Assembly: GCA_031287095.1 (NCBI GenBank)
Contig: JAITTG010000058.1
Coordinates: 1 to 46,718 of the forward strand
DNA length: 46,718 nucleotides
Direction of reading: 5' to 3'
Source: Candidatus Parendomicrobium reticulitermitis
Lineage (GTDB): Bacteria > Elusimicrobiota > Endomicrobiia > Endomicrobiales > Endomicrobiaceae
The notes below the pieces were generated by a model. The model saw nothing but the letters and a program-made list of their open reading frames with translations. It searched no databases and was not told the DNA's origin. Each line of letters starts with the position of its first letter. Positions within the stretch are counted from its first letter, which is position 1. Of the stretch, positions 15,628 through 22,940 are shown piece by piece. The translations under genes and the position numbers were made by a program.

Positions 15628-15806
15628 ACGATTTGTGATACAACTGCGAGCGAATAATTATTTGCGCATACAAATACCTTTACCTCCTTTTTTAGATTTG
15701 ACTGCTTTTAAAAATGGATTCTCATTCTTGACAGAAATATTCGGAAATGACGACAACATATATCTCATTTGGACATAAAAAAAGCGGCGATTACTATGAG
15801 CCTATC
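15628..15806. repeat. Dispersed repeats: 11063-type copy joined to 120-bp repeat copy 3
   Basis: Positions 15628-15692 match 11063-11125, and 15685-15806 match 10242-10361. At the two loci the same pair of repeats flanks different genes, which suggests they were once part of one longer duplicated segment or a mobile cassette. Confidence 0.55.
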
Positions 15807-15829
15807 AGCGGTCTCATAATAATCGCCGC
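15784..15829 (-). terminator. Strong minus-strand terminator of the PIN locus
   Basis: Arms GCGGCGATTACTATGAG (15784-15800) and CTCATAATAATCGCCGC (15813-15829) pair over 17 positions with one mismatch. On the minus strand seven Ts follow (the AAAAAAA at 15777-15783). It lies downstream of the PIN toxin-antitoxin-like genes. Confidence 0.7.
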
Positions 15830-15937
15830 TTATCCGTGCGGCTTCAAGGCGCACGGATAAAAGCCAGCGATTATTTTGGAGCTGATAGGATTTTAAAAAG
15901 TTTCCTTTTTAAAACACCCCATACCCCGAGGGTATGG
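15830..15937. other. Cluster of three further hairpins
   Basis: Three stems follow in quick succession: TTATCCGTGCG/CGCACGGATAA (15830-15860, 11 bp), TTTTAAAAAG/CTTTTTAAAA (15891-15914, 10 bp) and CCATACCC/GGGTATGG (15919-15937, 8 bp, loop CGA). Together with the terminator just before it, this gives four hairpins in about 155 bases between gene ends. It could be the structured 3' end of the PIN-locus mRNA, a small RNA, or stacked repeats. Confidence 0.45.
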
Positions 15938-16026
15938 TTCCAAAAAATCTATATTAAATTGTTTTACTGCTTACTACATTTGTTAGGGCAAATAATTTCC
16001 TGCGCCTGCAAAAATCTCTATATTCA

Positions 16027-16230
16027 TCATCTTTCTTGCAAAGGGATTTGTTTCTCTATATAACTTTCATTAACCGTATGAATACTATATTCCTTTAAAA
16101 TCGGCGCAGATAGATTTTTTAAATATGCCGTCATTTCCGACGATGTCATATCTTTGGTTTGCTCATACAAATTTAAGCGGATTTTATCTAACCCTGCTTC
16201 AATAGAATTTTGCTTTAATAATGCTCTCAT
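16027..16230 (-). CDS. Small protein coupled to the PIN-domain gene
   Basis: Sixty-seven residues beginning MRALLKQNSIEAGLDKIRLN, largely helical and charged, with no recognised family. Its ATG overlaps the stop of the PIN gene (ATGA at 16230-16227), and GGAG lies eight bases before it inside the PIN gene. An earlier in-frame ATG at 16254 exists, but the coupled start is better supported. Tight translational coupling to a PIN nuclease suggests a partner or regulator. It is followed by a strong terminator 200 bp downstream. Confidence 0.55.
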   Translation of the reverse strand: MRALLKQNSIEAGLDKIRLNLYEQTKDMTSSEMTAYLKNLSAPILKEYSIHTVNESYIEKQIPLQER

Positions 16231-16700
16231 TCTATAATCTCCATAGGCGTGCATATAATAATGCCTTTATAGCCTTCATTCAAATTTATAAGTTCCGTCA
16301 TTCGCTTTGTTTTTAATTTGTTTATGTGTTTGAAATTGAATGAAAGAATACAATCAAGTCCATGAATTGACGCGCTTGCTATGTGAGTTCCATCAAATCT
16401 ATATACTTCTGGTATCATCTTGTTTTGAATGTAAATATCAGTAAGACGATTAACTTCATCTTCAACGCCAAATACCGTAATTTCGTATTGCTTTATAAGA
16501 GACAACATTTGGCTTCTTTTTGGCTCAGCAGCGTTGCGTAGTTCAATCAAAGCATATTCTGAAGTATAAGGAATAAATCTTCCATTGCGAATTTCTTCAA
16601 AAAGACGGACAGTTGCATCATGTCCGTCACGGGCTTCATCGAAATAATAATTAAACATTGTGGTTTCAAGATACAATTTTAATTTTGTGATGTTATTCAT
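16227..16700 (-). CDS. PIN-domain protein (VapC-like ribonuclease candidate)
   Basis: A 157-residue protein. The start KLYLETTMFNYYFDE matches the first PIN strand, although the usual first Asp is Glu (YLET rather than YLDT), as in one well-known PIN subgroup. The middle has EYALIELRNA (conserved acidic residue), and the third acidic cluster is FDGTHIASASIHGLDCILSF ending in NFKHI, as in PIN proteins ('D..hiAxA......ivsxNxkH'). PIN proteins are metal-dependent RNases, often the toxin of type II toxin-antitoxin pairs. The small gene upstream (16817-17029) is a plausible antitoxin and the one downstream is coupled by an ATGA overlap. The mRNA or tRNA target is unknown. Confidence 0.75.
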   Translation of the reverse strand: MNNITKLKLYLETTMFNYYFDEARDGHDATVRLFEEIRNGRFIPYTSEYALIELRNAAEPKRSQMLSLIKQYEITVFGVEDEVNRLTDIYIQNKMIPEVYRFDGTHIASASIHGLDCILSFNFKHINKLKTKRMTELINLNEGYKGIIICTPMEIIE

Positions 16701-16816
16701 TATATAATCTCTTAGTTATATGATTTTTCCCCCCAAAAGAATACATTGCGTTATTTTACTGCTCGTCTTTCTGCATATTATTAGGGAAAATAACTATCTG
16801 CGCCTACAAAATCATT

Positions 16817-17029
16817 TTATTTTTGTTTCTTTCTTAACAATTCATCTATTTCCGATAAGGACAACTCTTTTCTTTGATATTTTTCCTGCGTATAGTCTCC
16901 GCGTCCGCTTTCATATTGCTGAATAAATCTCACCCTACCCGCAACGGCTAATGATTCCCTTAAAGCATTTAGATCAACCCTTCTCACTTGCGCCATATCG
17001 TTAAAATTTACCGCCGCATTATTGTTCAT
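16817..17029 (-). CDS. Small antitoxin-like protein upstream of the PIN gene
   Basis: Seventy residues starting MNNNAAVNFNDMAQVRRVDL, then RVRFIQQYESGRGDYTQEKY and a charged tail (ELSLSEIDELLRKKQK). The pattern 'R..G/D..AL...L...G.vRFIqQYe.G.GDYT.EK' is one I recall from small proteins beside PIN genes in spirochaetes and other gut bacteria. The role as antitoxin is inferred from position and size. GGAGG lies eight bases upstream of the ATG. A gap of 116 bp separates it from the PIN gene, and that gap resembles the sequence after the third gene of the locus (about 15950-16020). Confidence 0.55.
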   Translation of the reverse strand: MNNNAAVNFNDMAQVRRVDLNALRESLAVAGRVRFIQQYESGRGDYTQEKYQRKELSLSEIDELLRKKQK

Positions 17030-17464
17030 ATCCTATAACCTCCAAAATATATTTTATCGGGTTCTTAACCTTTATAGAAATATTTATCTCGGATTGGCGG
17101 GATAATATCAAAAAGCGGTTTAAAAGACAAATTCTCTCGTTTTTTAAAGGCAGAGAGAGAAAAGACGGCAAAAACCGAGAAAAATGAATGTAGAAACGCG
17201 CTAAAAACAAAAAAAGGCGGGACTAACTGACGCTTTGCGTTACGCTCTGCGATTTACCCCTCTCCCTCAAGGGGAGAGGGAACAATGGCGCGCTTTGCGA
17301 TGAAAGTGGATTTCCGATAGGGACGCTCGGGAATGACGAATAAAAAACGGCGGAGATTGCGGGTATTGCCCGCAATGACAAAGCCAAAACCCGCAACGAC
17401 AAAACAAAAACCTGCAAAATCAAAGTCCGCATACGGCAAAAGGGGTTAGTTAGTCGGCGGGTTT
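17030..17464. repeat. Repeat-rich gap downstream of ftsW
   Basis: No gene is visible. The gap holds several palindromes: CCCCTCTCCC/GGGGAGAGGG-type hairpin near 17256-17280 (related to the one at the far right edge of the window), and ATTGCGGG/CCCGCAAT at 17356-17376. The latter belongs to the family that also occurs at 18788 and 41895 and, as an insert, in murF. Confidence 0.55.
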
Positions 17465-18685
17465 TTATCTGCTTTTTTTGGTTTTGGATATATTTAGCAA
17501 AATTCCCGCCATAGCCATGTTTGTTATCATTGCCGTTCCGCCGAAAGATATAAACGGCAATACTAATCCTTTTGTCGGAAATAAGCCTGCGGCTACCGCC
17601 AAATTTATTATGACTTGAAAAATAAGCAATAAAGTTATGCCTAATGCTAAGTATTCGCCAAATGGAGCGCGAGAATCGTTTCCATAGAATTTTGTTGTCT
17701 CCAAATAAAATATTTCGCCGTATGTATAGTGCGTATTGCGGGCATTTTTGCTTATCTTGAAACCTCTTATAAGAATGACGACAAAAACCGTCGTAAGAAT
17801 TAGGGATCCCAAAAAACCAAATTCTTCGCCTATGATTGGGAAAATGAAATCCGTATACGCTTCGGGCAAATATGATTCTTTTAAATCGCTGTTTCCTAAA
17901 CCTTTGCCAAAAAATCCGCCTGAACCTAAAGATTGGATAGACCGTTTTATCTGATATAATGAAGGAGCTAATTCTTTTGCTTGCAATAAAGCGTCCATGT
18001 TCACAATATAGGAAAGATATCCTTTTATTCTTGAAAGTCTATGAGGTTTTGTGACTATCGCTCCTATCACAACCAAGAACGATACGGGAATCAAGACGGC
18101 AAGTTTTTTTATACTGATTCCCGCGCAAAAAAGCATAGCGATACATACGAGAGAAATCAAAATCGGGGTTCCCAAATCATTTTCTAAAAAAATTGGCAGC
18201 AATATGCCCAATATTATTAATCCCGCAAGTTTTCTAATAGTCTTGGCGTCTTGCAGCAAATGTTTTTTTCTATTTATAAAATCTGAAACGAAAATAATGG
18301 TTATGAGTTTTACAAATTCGGAAGGTTGTATTGTAAAAATTTTTAAGTCAAGCCATCTCGTTGCGCCATGGCTGGAATGCCCCATAATCAAAACTAAAAT
18401 CAAAATTATTACGGCGGCTATATACAAATTTTTTGCATATTCTTGATATAAGCGGTAATCAATTTTGAAAGCTGTAAAAAACATTACCGCAAAGCCTAAA
18501 ACAACTTTTTCTAAATGATTAAAAAAATCGGCATACAGCGGCTCGTTTGGATTAGCAGGCATCACCGCGCTTGCGGAAAACATCATTATGACGCTAAAAA
18601 CTACTAAACCAGCTACAGATAAAGCCAAATATAAATCATATTGTTTGAAATTTACCTGCATTATTGTTTTAAAATTTATTTTCAT
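17465..18685 (-). CDS. ftsW: Lipid II polymerase / cell-division protein FtsW
   Basis: A 406-residue SEDS-family membrane protein that polymerises lipid II at the division septum together with a class B PBP. It has about ten hydrophobic helices. SEDS signatures include the first helix VFSVIMMFSASAV, the loop HGATRWLDLKIFTIQPSEFV with the conserved Arg-Trp and QPSE, FLENDLGTPIL (catalytic Asp region), IKRSIQSLGSGGFFGKGLGNS, and the C-terminal LPFISFGGTAMITNM. These fit FtsW/RodA; ftsW is chosen because it follows murD and mraY in dcw-cluster order. The start at 18685 has an AGGA site; an alternative ATG eight codons later has weaker support. Confidence 0.9.
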   Translation of the reverse strand: MKINFKTIMQVNFKQYDLYLALSVAGLVVFSVIMMFSASAVMPANPNEPLYADFFNHLEKVVLGFAVMFFTAFKIDYRLYQEYAKNLYIAAVIILILVLIMGHSSHGATRWLDLKIFTIQPSEFVKLITIIFVSDFINRKKHLLQDAKTIRKLAGLIILGILLPIFLENDLGTPILISLVCIAMLFCAGISIKKLAVLIPVSFLVVIGAIVTKPHRLSRIKGYLSYIVNMDALLQAKELAPSLYQIKRSIQSLGSGGFFGKGLGNSDLKESYLPEAYTDFIFPIIGEEFGFLGSLILTTVFVVILIRGFKISKNARNTHYTYGEIFYLETTKFYGNDSRAPFGEYLALGITLLLIFQVIINLAVAAGLFPTKGLVLPFISFGGTAMITNMAMAGILLNISKTKKSR

Positions 18686-18787
18686 TATTCCTGCGCCTTA
18701 AACAAACATTTATTATAAATTGCATCTATTCCTATATAGAATTATCAATCAAATTGAAATTAATTGCAGGCTTGACTCATGTTTGCG

Positions 18788-18816
18788 CCGTTGCGGGCTT
18801 GACCCGCAAGCAACGG
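18788..18816. repeat. Palindromic repeat (CGGGCTTGACCCG type)
   Basis: CCGTTGCGGGCTTGA followed by CCCGCAAGCAACGG forms a nested stem. It lies between murD and ftsW, and the same core occurs at 41895-41911 and in diverged form at 17356 and 21667. Confidence 0.6.
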
Positions 18817-18828
18817 AGATACGAATTG

Positions 18829-20145
18829 CTACAAACTCCTAACTAAATCCTTAAAAACTTCCCCTCTTTCTTCAAAGTTTTTGAATTGATCAAAGGATGC
18901 GCAGGCGGGAGAAAATAATATTATATCGCCGTCTTTTGATAGAACCCGCGCTTTTTTTAAGGCATTTTTGATATTGAAACAATCATAAATTGCGCTTGCG
19001 CCTTTTAAATCCTTTTTAATTTTTTTTGCGGCTGAACCTATCAAAAGTAAGGCTTTTACTTTTTGCCGAATTAGTTTTTTTATAGGCGCATAAGAGAAAC
19101 CCTTATCAAGCCCGCCCAAAATCAGAATTATATTATTGTCAAAAGAGTTTAAAGCGGCTCTTGTGGAATCAACCGTTGTGGATTTGGAATCATTATAATA
19201 ATTGACGCCGTCTATTGTTTTTACAAATTCTATTCTGTGAGGAACGCCCTTATATCCCGATATTACTTTTTCAATTGCGTTTAAAGAAATGCCTGCGCAA
19301 AAACAAGCGGCGCAAGAGGCTAAGATGTTTTCTATATTATGAGCGCCGACTATATTTATTTTGGGTTTGATTTGAGGTTTTCTTGCGCCTAATGCAAAAA
19401 CAAAAGCGCCATTATCATAATATACTCCGCTTTTAAGCGGCTCTTTGCTAAAAAAAATTTTCTTGGCTTTTGTCTTGGCGGACAGTTTTCTACAAATAGC
19501 GTTCTCATAATTGATAATAGCAAAATCGTTTTTTGATTGATTTTTCAATATGTTTTTTTTTGCTTTGATATAATTGACCATGGATTTGTGATGCTCTAAA
19601 TGGTCGGGAGTGATATTGAGCAAAACTGAGATATGAGGGTGAAAATCTGGAGTGTCTTCAAGTTGATAACTTGATAATTCCATAGAAATTATTGTGTTTT
19701 TTGTAGTTTTGAGCGCTTTGTCTGAAAGAGGAAACCCAATATTTCCGCATACTATAGAATCTTTATATTGCGCCTTTACGATTTTTGAGATTAAATCTGT
19801 GGTTGTTGTTTTGCCGTTTGTGCCTGTTACAGCGATGATTTCTTTGTATTTAGAATTGTTTAAGGCAAATTGTAATTCGCTAATTATGGGAATTTTTTTT
19901 AACGCGGCTTTTTTTAATATAGCTATATCGCCGCAAATGCCTGGGCTTTTTATTATTATGTCGGTATCCAAAACTTTGTCCGAATGTCCGCCGAACTCAG
20001 TGGAGATGGACGGCAAGAGATTCTTAATTTTTCTTTTTTTGCCTGTATCGCTTGCAAAAATTCTATATTTGAGTTTTACCGCAAGATTTGCCGCAGACGC
20101 CCCGCTTTTACCAAGCCCTAAAACAGATACTCTTTTTGACAACAT
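18829..20145 (-). CDS. murD: UDP-N-acetylmuramoyl-L-alanine--D-glutamate ligase
   Basis: A 438-residue cytoplasmic ligase that adds D-Glu to UDP-MurNAc-L-Ala. It has an N-terminal Rossmann-like start (VSVLGLGKSGASAANLA), the ATP loop VTGTNGKTTTTDL, the ELSSYQLE motif characteristic of MurD, NITPDHLEHH, and YNDSKSTTVDSTRAAL in the C-terminal domain. Length is usual. It lies six bp downstream of mraY and before ftsW on the same strand, so these three form one murein operon section. Confidence 0.95.
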   Translation of the reverse strand: MLSKRVSVLGLGKSGASAANLAVKLKYRIFASDTGKKRKIKNLLPSISTEFGGHSDKVLDTDIIIKSPGICGDIAILKKAALKKIPIISELQFALNNSKYKEIIAVTGTNGKTTTTDLISKIVKAQYKDSIVCGNIGFPLSDKALKTTKNTIISMELSSYQLEDTPDFHPHISVLLNITPDHLEHHKSMVNYIKAKKNILKNQSKNDFAIINYENAICRKLSAKTKAKKIFFSKEPLKSGVYYDNGAFVFALGARKPQIKPKINIVGAHNIENILASCAACFCAGISLNAIEKVISGYKGVPHRIEFVKTIDGVNYYNDSKSTTVDSTRAALNSFDNNIILILGGLDKGFSYAPIKKLIRQKVKALLLIGSAAKKIKKDLKGASAIYDCFNIKNALKKARVLSKDGDIILFSPACASFDQFKNFEERGEVFKDLVRSL

Positions 20146-20151
20146 TTCTTA

Positions 20152-21237
20152 TTACCTCAATTTAAGCGAGGCAAAAGATAATATGGCAAGAATTATTCCG
20201 ACAATCCAAAATCTAATGACAACCTTAGTCTCCTGCCAGCCCTTTAATTCAAAATGATGATGGAGCGGAGCCATCAAAAACATTCTTTTTTTTGTTCTTT
20301 TAAAAACGCTGACTTGTATTAAAACAGACAAAGCCTCCGCTACAAAAATTCCGCCAAGCAAGACAAGAATCAATTCTTGTTTTATTAAAATTGCCGACAT
20401 TCCCAAAATTCCGCCCAAAAACAAACTCCCCGTATCTCCCATAAAAATTTCTGCGGGATGAGCGTTAAACCACAAGAAGCCAAGCCCTGCGCCGACAACG
20501 GCAAAAAGGAAAACTGCTATTTCCCCAGCGCCTGCGACATGAACTATTTTAAGATATTCCGATATATTTATATGTCCCGCTAAATAAGCGAAAACAGAAA
20601 GAGCAAAAGCCGCAATGATTATGCACACTACCGCAAGACCGTCTAAACCATCGGTAAGATTTACGGCATTGGAACTTCCGACAATTTCTATAACGATAAA
20701 AACAAAATAGAAATAAGACAAATCTATAAACACTTCTTTGAGATAAGGGATATTTATTTTTGTCAAAAATGCTGTATTGGGAGGCATAAAATAAATTGCA
20801 ACTGCGACAAGAATTGCAAAAATGGTTTGCCACAACAATTTCCATCTGGCGCTTATTCCTTTGGAATTCTTTTTGACTAATTTCAAATAATCGTCCATAA
20901 AACCTAAGAATCCAAGATATGTAGTTCCAAGTAAAAGCAAAAGTATAAACACATTATCCAAACGCGCCCAAAGCAAAACAGAAATAAGTATAGAAATCAA
21001 AATGAGAAGACCGCCCATAGTAGGAGTGCCGACTTTCGCTTGATGAGTTTGAGGACCATCGTTTCTTATTGTTTGATTGATTTTAAATTCTTTCAATTTC
21101 TTAATAAAATAACCGCCGAAAATCAAGCAAATCAAAAGACTTGTCAAGACCGCTCCGCCCGCTCTGAATGTGATATACTGAAACACATTAAAAGGCGTCC
21201 AAAAACCTATCAATTTATAAGCCAAATAATAAAGCAT
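20152..21237 (-). CDS. mraY: Phospho-N-acetylmuramoyl-pentapeptide-transferase
   Basis: A 361-residue membrane enzyme that transfers phospho-MurNAc-pentapeptide to undecaprenyl phosphate to make lipid I. It has about ten helices and the signatures KVGTPTMGGLLI, GFMDDYLKLVKK (catalytic Asp-Asp), NAVNLTDGLDGLA and the C-terminal HHHFELKGW. A reading frame continues 22 codons upstream to 21303, but I start at 21237. There the protein begins MLYYLAYKLIG like other MraY proteins, AAGGA lies seven bases upstream, and the extra codons fall in a palindromic repeat. Six bases separate it from murD. Confidence 0.95.
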   Translation of the reverse strand: MLYYLAYKLIGFWTPFNVFQYITFRAGGAVLTSLLICLIFGGYFIKKLKEFKINQTIRNDGPQTHQAKVGTPTMGGLLILISILISVLLWARLDNVFILLLLLGTTYLGFLGFMDDYLKLVKKNSKGISARWKLLWQTIFAILVAVAIYFMPPNTAFLTKINIPYLKEVFIDLSYFYFVFIVIEIVGSSNAVNLTDGLDGLAVVCIIIAAFALSVFAYLAGHINISEYLKIVHVAGAGEIAVFLFAVVGAGLGFLWFNAHPAEIFMGDTGSLFLGGILGMSAILIKQELILVLLGGIFVAEALSVLIQVSVFKRTKKRMFLMAPLHHHFELKGWQETKVVIRFWIVGIILAILSFASLKLR

Positions 21238-21257
21238 CTTTTCTTCCTTTTTCATTG

Positions 21258-21300
21258 ATTTCAACAAAATAAATGCGCCGGCGCCGCCGACGCATTTATT
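21258..21300. repeat. GC-rich palindrome before mraY
   Basis: AAATGCGCCGGCGCC and GCCGACGCATTT pair as an imperfect hairpin about 40 bp upstream of the mraY start. It may be a repeat or may affect readthrough into mraY. Confidence 0.35.
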
Positions 21301-21369
21301 CATTGAGTTTAATTTAATATTTGAAGCGAGCGGATTTTATCAGTTTTATAGATTATTTCAAAATACATT

Positions 21370-21540
21370 AGGAGCGGCAAAGCCGCGATATGCACGACTG
21401 GCTCTAAGTTAAGCGCAGGACTGAAAGGTCGCTTTGCCTTTTGGCGTCTTTTGACACAATTTGTCTGCTTGGATAGCGCCGCTATACGCGCGCAGACAAA
21501 TTCTGCCAAAGGACGCTCAAAATGCTTTGCGGAGCGGGAG
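21370..21540. repeat. Inverted repeat arm L (about 165 bp), partner at 26118-26285
   Basis: Sequence from about 'ggcaaagccgcgatatgcac' to 'caaaatgctttgcggagcg' matches the reverse complement of 26118-26285 with few differences, including 'ctaagttaagcgcaggact' and 'gccaaaggacgctcaaaatg'. The arm itself contains a smaller palindrome: 'acaatttgtctgc' facing 'gcagacaaattctg'. The two arms bracket the substrate-binding protein, murF and murE. Confidence 0.75.
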
Positions 21541-21579
21541 TAAAACAAATCGTCAAAACAATTTCAAATCCTGTCTCGT

Positions 21580-21710
21580 CTCGTAGGGGCAGACCTATGC
21601 GTCTGCCCTCATCAAATAAATTCATCATTAAATCATAAATCCGCCGTGCAGGTTTTTGTTTTGCGGGCTTCGTGTTCGTTGCGAGCTTGACCCGCAACGA
21701 CGATATAGGA
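21580..21710. repeat. Short palindromic repeats in the gap before mraY
   Basis: GGGGCAGACctatgcGTCTGCCC (about 21585-21606) is a hairpin of the same type as the insert in the trmH-like pseudogene. A diverged CGGGCTTG...GACCCGCAACGA unit follows near 21667-21705. No gene is seen. Confidence 0.5.
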
Positions 21711-21745
21711 CGCTGGTCAAACTCGTAATAACGACAACAATGCTT

Positions 21746-22663
21746 TTAAAACAGCGTCTTTAAATCCACAGGGTTTGTTATCATTTTGTTTTCAAGTAAA
21801 AACTTTTGAGTGTTTTCTAAATTTTTTATATCGGTTGGACTAAATTCAGGACTGAAATCATAATAGTCTGCCAAAATCTCAATCTCTTTTATGGAAAGTC
21901 CGCCGCTATGCGCCGCCATTTTATAAGCGTCGGCTTTGTGAGTTTTTAGATAATTGACCGCTTCTTTGTGAACTTTAATAAGTCTTTTGGCAAAATCGGG
22001 ATTTTCTCTGTATAGTTTGCCGCTGACTATTATAAACATTTCTCCGCCTATCAAACCTTGCCCGTCTATTATAAGCCTTGCCCCGTTTGATAACGCCTTT
22101 TGAGCCGCATGTCCCGTCAATAAAGCGGCGTCGACTTTTCCTGATTCAAAAGCGGCAAAAGATAAATCATTATTCATCTGTATATGCTCAATGTCGTTTA
22201 AAGACATTTTGTTTTTGACAAGGGCGGTTCCAAGCATTTCGTGCAGAGGGGTACCCTTAGGTCCCGAGATTTTTTTGCCTTTTAGATCTTTTATAGTTTT
22301 GATTTTTGGGTCTTTTGTCACAAGCATAAAAGCCTTGGGAGCGCGGGAATACATGGACAGGACTTTTATGTCCATGCCGTTTGAAATACCCGCAATCACT
22401 GCAATAGCGCCGACGCAATTTGCCGCGTCAATAGAGCCTGATGCAAGAGCCTTCACTTGATCTGGCGCAGAAAAAAGATGAGGGAATTTTAGCGTATAGC
22501 CGTCTTTGGCAAATTCCTTTTCAAAAAGTTTTAAATTCTTTTCTATGATTGTAGGGAGATTTAAGGCGGCGTCAATATAAGATATTGAGTATTCCTTTTT
22601 CCCTTGCGCAAAACAAATAACTACAACAAATAGACAAATTACAAATGCGGCGGCTTTTTTCAT
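21746..22663 (-). CDS. ABC transporter substrate-binding protein, NMT1/SsuA-like
   Basis: A 305-residue exported binding protein with a signal peptide (MKKAAAFVICLFVVVICFAQ). The pattern is that of the periplasmic binding fold used for nitrate, taurine, alkanesulfonate or thiamine-precursor uptake: YSISYIDAALNLPTIIEKNL at the start, ALASGSIDAANCVGAIAVIA, TIKDLKGKKISGPKGTPLHE (the typical 'iksvkDLKGKkva.p.Gt'), and FESGKVDAALLTGHAAQKAL. No permease or ATPase gene lies in the window, so it must work with components encoded elsewhere or be an orphan. It sits inside the murein gene cluster between murF and mraY, with repeat DNA on one side and a hydF scrap on the other, so it looks inserted. The ligand cannot be told. 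Confidence 0.82.
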   Translation of the reverse strand: MKKAAAFVICLFVVVICFAQGKKEYSISYIDAALNLPTIIEKNLKLFEKEFAKDGYTLKFPHLFSAPDQVKALASGSIDAANCVGAIAVIAGISNGMDIKVLSMYSRAPKAFMLVTKDPKIKTIKDLKGKKISGPKGTPLHEMLGTALVKNKMSLNDIEHIQMNNDLSFAAFESGKVDAALLTGHAAQKALSNGARLIIDGQGLIGGEMFIIVSGKLYRENPDFAKRLIKVHKEAVNYLKTHKADAYKMAAHSGGLSIKEIEILADYYDFSPEFSPTDIKNLENTQKFLLENKMITNPVDLKTLF

Positions 22664-22676
22664 TTTATTGCTCCTT

Positions 22677-22869
22677 TTATTTCAACGGCAACGGCTTATC
22701 GCAAGGATTTAATTCCATTTGTTTGCCGACGACATCAGTAGTAGTCCACGCCATAGATGAAACTATAGAAGTTTTTTGATTGGCGATAAAATTCATCAAA
22801 AAGGATTTGCCGACATTGGTTCCGCCCAATATTGCGATTTGAAGAGTAAGGGTTTCATTTATTATCCAT
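22677..22869 (-). pseudogene. hydF: N-terminal scrap of HydF, [FeFe]-hydrogenase maturation GTPase
   Basis: One frame reads TLTLQIAILGGTNVGKSFLM, then NFIANQKTSIVSSMAWTTTD and VVGKQMEL before a stop at 22677. This matches the start of HydF: the P-loop G-x-T-N-x-G-K-S, the 'Q.vsivSxxxGTTTDPV' switch and the 'KxMEL' strand. Several conserved positions have changed (Gly for Arg before TN, Phe for Ser after KS, Trp for Gly before TTT). The probable original ATG (22869) is one base out of frame: removing one A from ATGGATAATAAATGAA would restore it. Only about 60 of some 400 residues remain, so the gene is dead. Assignment is by recalled motif. Confidence 0.6.
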
Positions 22870-22940
22870 TTTATTTTTTGTTGAGAAAGTATGGTTAATT
22901 AAGTTGAAATTGCAATATAAATATACGGTTCAATTCTGCG

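Noticed and set aside
17019-17439. Open frames between the PIN locus and ftsW (about 17019-17210 and 17223-17439)
   Set aside because: They run through palindromic repeat DNA, have no ribosome binding site, and show no protein pattern.
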